A stretch of 13,425 bases of DNA from JBAZWE01 sp041658605 (GTDB lineage: Bacteria > Actinomycetota > Thermoleophilia > BMS3ABIN01). The stretch lies in contig JBAZZU010000045.1 in the NCBI GenBank assembly GCA_041658605.1, positions 1 through 13,425 of the forward strand. The letters are read 5' to 3'. The translations under genes and the position numbers were made by a program. Below are positions 1 to 5,305 of the stretch, piece by piece (position 1 is the first letter of the stretch; every line of letters starts with the position of its first letter). The notes below the pieces were generated by a model. It did not search any database. It had not been told where the DNA came from and saw only the letters and a list, made by a program, of their open reading frames with translations.

Positions 1-116
1 CCCAGGAGATTGCCGTAGCCATTCACGGCTGCGCTGCTATCGCCAGAGCCATCCACGGCCGCGGCGTCATCACAGCTGGTGTTCTTTACAGCATCATCGG
101 GGGTCTTGTCTTTCAT
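1..116 (-). CDS. N-terminal fragment of an unrecognised protein, cut by the left edge
   Basis: An ATG on the minus strand (114-116) is preceded by a strong ribosome-binding site, GAGGAGG, about four bases upstream. It opens a frame that stays open for 38 codons to the edge. The visible part starts MKDKTPDDAVKNTS and continues as a hydrophilic, low-complexity stretch rich in Ala, Gly, Asp and Ser (about residues 18-33). No signal peptide or membrane segment is visible yet. A polar leader like this often precedes a membrane or globular domain, but the function cannot be judged from 38 residues. It lies downstream of the HigA-like gene on the same strand, with a 164-base gap. I do not recognise it. 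The call as a gene rests mainly on the ribosome-binding site. Confidence 0.55.
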   Translation of the reverse strand, partial: MKDKTPDDAVKNTSCDDAAAVDGSGDSSAAVNGYGNLL

Positions 117-138
117 ATCTCCTCCTCGTGGTCGCTCC

Positions 139-162
139 GCCGCAGCCCGTCCGGGCAGCGGC
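139..162. repeat. GC-rich perfect-spaced hairpin in the leader of the left-edge gene
   Basis: GCCGCAGCCCG (139-149) and CGGGCAGCGGC (152-162) are inverted copies with one A/A mismatch and a two-base centre, so a stem of up to about 11 positions can form. It lies 22-45 bases upstream of the ATG of the minus-strand gene at 1-116, within its likely 5' leader. No T-run follows on either strand, so a classic terminator is unlikely. It could be a leader structure or a protein-binding palindrome. Its function is unknown. Confidence 0.4.
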
Positions 163-280
163 TCTTAAGAGGAGTGGGAGAGATATGCAGGATGGTGCAT
201 CATGGTGAAACAGCGGGTGCCAGGACTCTAACATACCCGCCGGACGGAATGTATACGGGCTGGGCGACAGGGGGGAGGCA

Positions 281-562
281 TCAGCCCGCTTTCCGCCTCA
301 GCCTCGCCTCCCTGGCCAGATGCAGGCGGTAATTTGATTCCAGGTTGAGCCAGAAGCCGGCGTCGATCCCGAAGACTTCCTCAAGCTCAAGGGCTGTGCC
401 CTCGGTGAGCCGTTTCTTGCCGGCGATAATCTCGCTGATCTTCTGCTCGGGCCGGCCCATTCGCTCGGCCAGAGAGCGCTGAGTCCAACCGCGGGCGGCC
501 AGCTCCTTCCTTATGGTCCGGCCGGGCGGCGGTACTATTGCAGGTTTCAGCTTCTTTTCCAT
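281..562 (-). CDS. higA: HigA/VapI-type XRE-family antitoxin-like DNA-binding protein
   Basis: This 93-residue protein matches the HigA/VapI antitoxin pattern. An N-terminal segment PPPGRTIRKELAARGW (about residues 11-26) leads into a helix-turn-helix of the XRE/Cro type: TQRSLAERMGRPEQKISEII (27-46), then GKKRLT (48-53). The family hallmark FWLNLESNYRL follows at 70-80. Length is normal for the family. Members usually neutralise a RelE-like HigB toxin and repress their own operon. Here the expected toxin, normally encoded just upstream, is not recognisable; only a 55-codon ORF ends nine bases before this ATG. The start is supported by GGAAG about four to eight bases upstream. It may be an orphan antitoxin or a plain regulator. 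The family call is confident; an active toxin-antitoxin role is not shown. Confidence 0.88.
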   Translation of the reverse strand: MEKKLKPAIVPPPGRTIRKELAARGWTQRSLAERMGRPEQKISEIIAGKKRLTEGTALELEEVFGIDAGFWLNLESNYRLHLAREARLRRKAG

Positions 563-571
563 GGATCTTCC

Positions 572-739
572 TTACTGGTAGTGCTTGCTGATTTCCAGGA
601 TGACCAGGCAATCATCGTCGCTGGCCAGCAATATCAACGATCCATTCCAGATCAGCCTGTTCTCGAACGAAATGACAGCAGGGCTGGAGACGGAGTTCCG
701 GGTGCCAACAGCAAGTGGGAGAATCGAAGACGCTCTCAC
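572..739 (-). CDS. Small uncharacterised ORF immediately ahead of higA, possible toxin remnant
   Basis: A GTG-initiated frame of 55 codons ends in TAA at 572-574, nine bases before the higA ATG. That is the spacing expected of a co-transcribed partner. The C-terminal end reads LLASDDDCLVILEISKHYQ. The final LEISKHYQ faintly recalls the VEIVDYH ending of HigB-type toxins, but the rest has no RelE core and the length is about half the usual 90-100 residues. An in-frame TGA lies three codons before the GTG (746-748), and no clear ribosome-binding site is visible. It could be a decayed toxin, a real small protein or chance. The opposite strand is also open here (581-868), which lowers confidence. 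I do not recognise the sequence. Confidence 0.3.
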   Translation of the reverse strand: MRASSILPLAVGTRNSVSSPAVISFENRLIWNGSLILLASDDDCLVILEISKHYQ

Positions 740-1039
740 TATCGCTCATGGAAATGTATAGTCAGCCCTGATAATGGACCGGCCGTTTGCTCCTACCTAA
801 TAGATTTTGACGCCACTTGGCAGTATTATCATTATCCAGGTAATGCGTATGCGCTACTTGCCGCTTGACGAAACCAGATTACTTCTTAAAAAAAATTGCG
901 CTTGGCGAATGGTGGGTAAAGCAAATAAAAAAGAAATGATGAATTGTTATCTGGGATCGCATAGATGTTGTTGGGCAGGTATGGCAGAAAGCGCTCATCA
1001 GCAGTTGTGCCAACGGTATATATAGGGAAGGAGTAAGAC
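740..1039. other. Intergenic region between the divergent higA side and the accessory operon
   Basis: No convincing gene is seen in this 300-base stretch, which is visibly richer in A+T than its surroundings and has a run of eight A residues at 888-895. It must hold the promoters of two divergent units. A weak plus-strand candidate is TTGACG (865-870) followed after 16 bases by TAAAAA (887-892), about 150 bases before the ATG at 1040; I would not rely on it. The ribosome-binding site of the next gene, GGAAGGAG, lies about ten bases before that ATG and is clear. A 72-codon plus-strand frame at 807-1025 lacks a ribosome-binding site and looks accidental. Confidence 0.5.
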
Positions 1040-2305
1040 ATGGCTCGACGCCGAGGGTTTTTCGCCGAATTGCAGCATCAAGGGGAGGTTGCAGCACGAA
1101 ATAAAGCGAAGTGGGCACGGGAAGCGGAGCGTGCCCAAAGCGCTGCGATCCGTGCAGCTGAGAAAGCGCGAAAGGATCGGGAGCGCACTGCTGCAAGTCA
1201 AGCTCGCGCAGACACGGCCGAGCAAAAGCGTCTTGCGAAGGAGACTCGTGAAGCACGCATCAGCGAGATGGAGGCCGAGGTTGAGAAGCTGAATGTCGAG
1301 CTGGCTGAAATGTATGAGGAGATCGATTCCTTGCTTGCGGCTACCCTTCAAGTAGATGACTACCTGGATTTGACGACGCTCTACACCGAAGCGGAACATC
1401 CACCATTCGATCGGGCAGACCTCGAGATACCGATACCGCCTCCGAGTTCTATACCTGATCCACCCGAACCGGTCTTTGTTTCGCCTCTGCCACCGAAGGG
1501 ATTAGCAGGACTTCTAGGCAAGAAAAAGCACGAAGCGGCAGTGGCTGCAGCCACTCAGGCATATCAGAATGCACTACAGGAATGGCCTTACAAGGTTAGC
1601 CAGGCCGAATCTGCTCGCCAGGCTGCTGCGCAGCAGCACGCCGGCATGGAGGCCAAACGGGTCACTGAGCTGGAATCAGAGCGTAGCCGCTACCGTGAAG
1701 AATGTGCTGCCAGGGAGGCGGTGGTTGCAGAGCAAAATTCAGCCATTGAGGAGCTAAACACGAATCTCGGCTATGGAACCGTTGATGCCGTCGAAGAGTA
1801 TGTGTCTCTTATCTTCTCAAGATCGGTCTACCCGGTTCAGTTTCCTGTCGAGCATGACTTTGAGTTTGACGCAAAGACTGCTGAGCTACGCTTGCGAATA
1901 TTGGTACCCAGCCCTGACAAGGTACCCACAACGAACGTATACAAGTACACAAAGTCTACTGATGAGATCACCTCCAGTGCGCTGTCAAAGAAGGCGTGCA
2001 AAGACCGATACACCGGCGCTGTAATGCATTCAGCACTTCGGTCCCTTCATGAGGTATTCGAGGCTGATCGCCGTGGACTAATCAATACGATTTCCTTAGA
2101 GGTCGGGACGGAAACGATCGACCCAGCAACTGGTCGGGAAACATACATCCTTTTCCTAGCAGTCGGAGCAGAGCGTGACTCATTTCTTGCACTGGATTTA
2201 GCGAACGTCGTTCCTGATGCAACTCTCAGACATCTCGGCGCAGCTGCATCCAAGAGCCCGTATGACCTGGTAGCTGCGGACTCCGCTGGCATCCGCCAGT
2301 CATGA
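1040..2305 (+). CDS. Coiled-coil protein with conserved C-terminal domain, partner of a GIY-YIG protein
   Basis: This 421-residue protein has no signal peptide or membrane segment, so it is probably cytoplasmic. Residues about 10-100 are Ala/Glu/Arg/Lys-rich and read as a long coiled coil. A conserved-looking VDDYLDL (105-111) and a proline-rich linker (130-153) follow, then a short basic stretch (GKKK, 160-163) and a second coiled coil (about 164-240). The C-terminal globular region (243-421) starts LGYGTVDAVEEYV and holds RSLHEVFEADRRG and SLEVGTETIDPATGRE. From memory, close relatives occur in actinobacteria and are sometimes labelled 'restriction system protein', but I see no clear nuclease motif. 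A good GGAAGGAG site precedes the ATG. Its stop overlaps the next ATG by four bases, which implies coupled translation and a joint role. Codons are less G/C-ended than in the arginine genes. The function is unknown. Confidence 0.85.
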   Translation: MARRRGFFAELQHQGEVAARNKAKWAREAERAQSAAIRAAEKARKDRERTAASQARADTAEQKRLAKETREARISEMEAEVEKLNVELAEMYEEIDSLLAATLQVDDYLDLTTLYTEAEHPPFDRADLEIPIPPPSSIPDPPEPVFVSPLPPKGLAGLLGKKKHEAAVAAATQAYQNALQEWPYKVSQAESARQAAAQQHAGMEAKRVTELESERSRYREECAAREAVVAEQNSAIEELNTNLGYGTVDAVEEYVSLIFSRSVYPVQFPVEHDFEFDAKTAELRLRILVPSPDKVPTTNVYKYTKSTDEITSSALSKKACKDRYTGAVMHSALRSLHEVFEADRRGLINTISLEVGTETIDPATGRETYILFLAVGAERDSFLALDLANVVPDATLRHLGAAASKSPYDLVAADSAGIRQS

Positions 2306-3663
2306 ATGCGCGCCATCTGGTCTTCAATCCGCCGCCGGGGTGGCCCAAGCCCCCTGATGGTTGGACGCCACCAAAGGGATGGTCACCAGATCCTTCATGG
2401 CCGGATCCACCTACGGACTGGCAGCTCTGGATTCCAAGTAATCTGACTGACGGTGAGACACAATCCGGAACAGGCGATCTAGAACCCGAGAGCCTACCGC
2501 AGGCGATGGAAGCTGCTACGGCTCAAACCGAACAGCCCGAAAGCGTCAGCCAGAGGATTGCCATCCTTGAATCAGAGAACAAAGCATTGCGGGCTCTGCT
2601 TGATGAAGCCTCGGCCGCGAGTGACGTCATTGTGCTTGATGACGAGCGCATCCTTCAGGAAATCGGAATCTACCGCTACCACCACCCCCTTGAAAATGCA
2701 TCCGCATATCGTGATCGTCTCGATGAGCTAGGTACGCGCATAGCCAATCTGATCAAGACAAACGGTGCAATCGAAATGTCGAAAAATTTCACTTTCGATA
2801 ATTCGCTCGCCAAGGGGCAGAAAATGACCAAAGACCTTGCCAAGCTGATGTTGCGTGCCTACAACGCGGAAGTGGACAATAGCATTCGTTCGCTGCGTGC
2901 CGGAAACATCGTTACCGCTAAGCGTAGAGTCGAGGCGTCGCGAGCGGCGATCAAGAAGCTCGGTGCCTTGATGCAAATGCAGATTAGCGACGCATTTCAC
3001 GAATTACGCATCGAGGAAATCGAACTGACTTCTGACTACCTTATGAAGAAAAAAGAGGAACGCGAGGCGGCAACTGAGGAACGCGCGCGTCTTCGTGAGG
3101 AGCGAAAAGTCGAGGCCGAACTTGAACAGGAACGAGAAAAGCTCAACAAAGAACGCGATCATCTATCAAACGCGATCGAAGCACTTCGAGCAAGCGGATC
3201 GTCGGCCGCTGAACTAGAGCGCAAGCTTGCCGAAGTAGATGAGGCTATCGTCCAAAACGACTTTCGTGCTGCCAACGTTAGAGCTGGCTATGTATACGTA
3301 ATCTCGAATCGGGGCGCTTTTGGCCAAGACATTGTGAAGATAGGTTTGACTCGTCGTCTGGAGCCGCTTGACCGGGTCAGAGAACTAGGTGACGCATCCG
3401 TCCCCTTCCGTTTCGATGTGCACAGCATCTTCTTTTCTGAAGACGCTGTCACTCTCGAAGCCGAACTGCACAAGCACTTTGCTGGCCGGCGACTCAACCA
3501 TGCCAATATGCGCAAGGAGTTTTTCTTCGCCAGACCAGTCGAAGTGCGTGAGGTGCTCGTCTCAAAGGTTGGCGGTCTACTCGAGTTCACTGAGGACGCG
3601 GAATCGACTGAGTACCTACAGAGCGTTCACTATTGGCCAGAGCAGTATAAGGAGGCTCGTTGA
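2302..3663 (+). CDS. DUF4041-like coiled-coil protein with C-terminal GIY-YIG (T5orf172-type) nuclease domain
   Basis: This 453-residue protein has three parts. Residues about 8-45 form a Pro/Trp-rich tail with repeated PPGW-like units, seen often in actinobacterial proteins. Residues about 80-325 are mostly helical and coiled coil (ENKALRALLDEAS near 93-105; dense Glu/Arg/Lys at 245-320), matching what I know as DUF4041. Residues 329-410 fit the GIY-YIG superfamily in its T5orf172/MUG113 form: GYVYV (329-333), VKIGLT (345-350), RVREL (358-362), LEAELHKHF (385-393) and EFFFA (406-410). The expected Tyr, Arg and Glu catalytic positions appear present, so a metal-dependent endonuclease is plausible. 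DUF4041-GIY-YIG proteins are known from phages and bacterial accessory regions. Translation is coupled to the upstream coiled-coil gene by an ATGA overlap. The domain call is firm; the target and a role in defence are inference. Confidence 0.88.
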   Translation: MNARHLVFNPPPGWPKPPDGWTPPKGWSPDPSWPDPPTDWQLWIPSNLTDGETQSGTGDLEPESLPQAMEAATAQTEQPESVSQRIAILESENKALRALLDEASAASDVIVLDDERILQEIGIYRYHHPLENASAYRDRLDELGTRIANLIKTNGAIEMSKNFTFDNSLAKGQKMTKDLAKLMLRAYNAEVDNSIRSLRAGNIVTAKRRVEASRAAIKKLGALMQMQISDAFHELRIEEIELTSDYLMKKKEEREAATEERARLREERKVEAELEQEREKLNKERDHLSNAIEALRASGSSAAELERKLAEVDEAIVQNDFRAANVRAGYVYVISNRGAFGQDIVKIGLTRRLEPLDRVRELGDASVPFRFDVHSIFFSEDAVTLEAELHKHFAGRRLNHANMRKEFFFARPVEVREVLVSKVGGLLEFTEDAESTEYLQSVHYWPEQYKEAR

Positions 3664-3764
3664 TTAAGAACCGAGAGGAGCAGCGGAGTCGCCTTCGACA
3701 TTGCCTTCTTCAGCTATTTCGACTAGCTGATTCAGAACTACCAGGTTCGAATAGCTACCAATAA
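3660..3764 (+). CDS. Possible 34-residue third ORF of the GIY-YIG operon (TTG start)
   Basis: A TTG codon (3660-3662) overlaps the TGA of the GIY-YIG gene as TTGA, and a strong AAGGAGG (3649-3655) sits four bases before it, inside the end of the upstream gene. The frame encodes a basic peptide starting MIKNREEQRSRLRH and ends with a TAA (3762-3764) that lies inside the terminator hairpin. The same TTGA overlap with a TTG start is used by the NIF3-like gene at 12578, so this start type is natural here. The peptide is short and unrecognised. It may be a real small protein, the stub of a once longer gene, or a chance result of a purine-rich gene end. Confidence 0.35.
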   Translation: MIKNREEQRSRLRHCLLQLFRLADSELPGSNSYQ

Positions 3765-3803
3765 GGTCCACCTTACCGGTAGCTAATTTGCTTTTTACTT
3801 TTT
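3753..3803 (+). terminator. Rho-independent terminator closing the GIY-YIG operon
   Basis: AGCTACC (3753-3759) pairs with GGTAGCT (3778-3784). Inside, TAAGG (3762-3766) pairs with CCTTA (3771-3775) around the tetraloop TCCA, with a small AA/CC internal loop between the two helices. The downstream strand then has two T5 runs, at 3792-3796 and 3799-3803. This is a good intrinsic terminator for plus-strand transcription. It insulates the accessory unit from the arginine promoter about 50 bases further on. Confidence 0.75.
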
Positions 3804-3834
3804 CGAATGTCTATTTACTTCATTGATAAACTGC

Positions 3835-3878
3835 ATGAATTTTCATAATACCTTGACAAATCATGTATAAATATTCTA
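3835..3878 (+). promoter_or_regulatory. Two candidate ARG boxes (ArgR operator) over the argJ promoter
   Basis: The known ARG box consensus is roughly wTGAATwwwwATTCAw. ATGTATAAATATTCTA at 3863-3878 matches 14 of its 16 positions, and the two mismatches sit symmetrically in the two halves. It lies between the -35 and -10 hexamers and overlaps the first bases of the -10. A second candidate, ATGAATTTTCATAATA at 3835-3850, matches about 13 of 16 and lies just upstream of the -35. The centres are 28 bp apart, wider than the roughly 21 bp usual for E. coli box pairs. ArgR, encoded by argR in this same cluster, is the obvious ligand. The upstream box is less certain than the central one. Confidence 0.62.
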
Positions 3879-3882
3879 AAAT
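3853..3882 (+). promoter_or_regulatory. Sigma-70-type promoter for the arginine cluster
   Basis: A perfect TTGACA -35 hexamer (3853-3858) is followed after 18 bases by TAAAAT (3877-3882), which matches five of six positions of the -10 consensus. The surroundings are strongly A+T-rich, in contrast to the genes around them. Transcription would start near 3889 and give a leader of about 65-70 bases before the argJ ATG. An ARG-box-like palindrome covers the spacer, so this promoter is probably repressed when arginine is plentiful. Confidence 0.78.
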
Positions 3883-3956
3883 ATGCCGATATATACAGCC
3901 AAGAATGCATAATTACACCAGCATCCCCATAATCAAGCCAAAACGGAACAGGAACC

Positions 3957-5204
3957 ATGCATTTATTTACATCAAAGTTCGTCCAGAAACCGTCCCACGT
4001 AACCGAACTCCCCGGTTCGGTCTCGACCCCCAAGGGCTTCAGCGCCTCTGGCATCGCCGCCGGACTCAAAAAATCCGGAAAGCTCGACCTGGGCCTGCTC
4101 GTCTGCAAGGAACCATGCGCCTCCGCGGCTCTCTACACACCAAACGCTGCCGCCGCCGCTCCCATAACGTTTTGCCGTGACGAAACCAGCGCCGGCGCCC
4201 TCCAGGGCGTAGTCGTAAACAGCGGTTCCGCTAATGCCTGCACCGGCGCCCAGGGGCTGGAAGACGCTCGGGCGATGGCGGCGCAGGCTGCGGCCAAGTC
4301 TGGCATAAATATACAGAACATGGCAGTGGCTTCCACCGGAGTGATCGGCGTGCCTCTGCCCATGGTTTCGGTCGAGTCCGGCATCGGCATCGCAGCCGAG
4401 GCGCTCTCTGATTCCGGCGGCGGCGATTTTGCCGAGGCCATCCGCACCACTGACAAGATCGACAAGGACGGCGCCATCGAGGTGGCGCTCTCCGCCGGCA
4501 CGGTGCGGGTAGGCGCCTGCGCCAAGGGAGCCGGCATGATCGCTCCCAACATGGCGACCCTGCTGGCGTTTGTCACCACCGACGCCGCGGTTCCCGCCGG
4601 TCTTCTGCAGAGCCTTCTAAAGGAGGCGGTTGCCGCTTCCTTCAATTCAATGAGCGTCGACGGCGACATGAGCACCAACGACTGCATTCTGGTGTTCGCC
4701 AGCGGCCAGAGTGGGGTGGCGGTGGGGCAGGACAGCGGTGACGCCGCTCTCTTCGGCGACGCTCTCGCGGCGGTCTGCAAGGGCCTGGCGCTTAAGATGG
4801 TCGCTGACGGCGAGGGCGCTACCAAGGTGGTCGAGCTGAACGTCACTGGCGCGAAGGATGACGACGAGGCGGCGCTGGTCTCGCGGGCGGTGTCTAACTC
4901 TTCGCTGGTGCGGACGGCTTTTTATGGGCGTGACGCTAACTGGGGCCGGATCATGGCCTCGGCGGGCGCGGCGCTCGCGGGTGAGCCGGCGCTGTTGGCG
5001 GATGTTTATTATGAGGAGGTTTGTCTGGCGCGGGGTGGGGCGGTTTGTGCTGAACCTGTGGATGTTGGGCGGCTTGATAATATAATGGCCGAGCAGGAGA
5101 TATCGGTGACTGTTGATCTGCATCGGGGGGCGGGTAGTCATACTATGTATTTTTCTGATTTGACGCATGATTATGTGACGCTGAATGCGGAGTATACGAC
5201 GTAA
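3957..5204 (+). CDS. argJ: Glutamate N-acetyltransferase / amino-acid N-acetyltransferase ArgJ
   Basis: ArgJ transfers the acetyl group of N-acetylornithine to glutamate, recycling it in arginine biosynthesis; bifunctional forms also use acetyl-CoA. The 415-residue length is typical. The start follows the family pattern (TPKGFSASGIAAGLKKSGK, about 24-42). The motif NSGSANACTG (88-97) is present, with Ser where Asn is usual at 91. The oxyanion-hole STG (126-128) is followed by VIG. The self-cleavage site lies in APNMATLLAF, with Thr201 as nucleophile after Ala200, so the precursor should split into alpha (1-200) and beta chains. The end, LTHDYVTLNAEYTT, is a normal full C terminus. It is the first gene of the cluster, behind a promoter with ARG-box-like sites. 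In related clusters argC precedes argJ, but not here. The last 70 or so codons switch from mostly C-ending to mostly T- or G-ending. Confidence 0.96.
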   Translation: MHLFTSKFVQKPSHVTELPGSVSTPKGFSASGIAAGLKKSGKLDLGLLVCKEPCASAALYTPNAAAAAPITFCRDETSAGALQGVVVNSGSANACTGAQGLEDARAMAAQAAAKSGINIQNMAVASTGVIGVPLPMVSVESGIGIAAEALSDSGGGDFAEAIRTTDKIDKDGAIEVALSAGTVRVGACAKGAGMIAPNMATLLAFVTTDAAVPAGLLQSLLKEAVAASFNSMSVDGDMSTNDCILVFASGQSGVAVGQDSGDAALFGDALAAVCKGLALKMVADGEGATKVVELNVTGAKDDDEAALVSRAVSNSSLVRTAFYGRDANWGRIMASAGAALAGEPALLADVYYEEVCLARGGAVCAEPVDVGRLDNIMAEQEISVTVDLHRGAGSHTMYFSDLTHDYVTLNAEYTT

Positions 5205-5291
5205 ATTGTCATCCTGAGTGCAGCGAAGGATCTGCTTTGTGGTTTGCGGGGAGAGCAGATTCCTCGTCGCTTCGCTCCTCGGAATGACAAT
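5205..5291. repeat. 87-bp interspersed inverted-repeat element between argJ and argB
   Basis: The element begins right after the argJ stop codon with ATTGTCAT (5205-5212) and ends with its exact inverse ATGACAAT (5284-5291). Its left arm (CATCCTGAGTGCAGCGAAGG and on to CTGCT) and right arm (AGCAGATTCCTCGTCGC onward to the end) are imperfect inverted copies, so the RNA can form a long stem. Related copies make up the array between argB and argD. It looks like a REP- or MITE-like dispersed element of the kind that translates as 'ERSEGSA' in spurious ORFs. It leaves the argB ribosome-binding site GGGAGG (5294-5299) intact three bases downstream. It encodes no protein. Confidence 0.8.
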
Positions 5292-5305
5292 ATGGGAGGT
5301 AACTA

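Noticed and set aside
581..868. 95-codon plus-strand ORF opposite the small ORF ahead of higA
   Set aside because: It has no ribosome-binding site and no recognisable domain, and its composition looks like antisense or noncoding sequence.
807..1025. 72-codon plus-strand ORF ending just before the coiled-coil gene
   Set aside because: It lies in A+T-rich intergenic DNA without a ribosome-binding site and its peptide resembles no protein pattern.
3883..3920. Further ARG-box-like sequences downstream of the -10 region (about 3883-3898 and 3905-3920)
   Set aside because: They match the consensus at only about 11-12 of 16 positions, which A+T-rich DNA reaches by chance; the spacing near multiples of 21 bp is suggestive but not enough.
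3815..4108. 97-codon minus-strand ORF over the argJ promoter and start
   Set aside because: It runs through the promoter, the operator and the first part of argJ, without a ribosome-binding site or known motif.
4133..4846. 237-codon minus-strand ORF inside argJ
   Set aside because: It is a shadow produced by the C-ending codons of argJ; the argJ frame carries all the family motifs.
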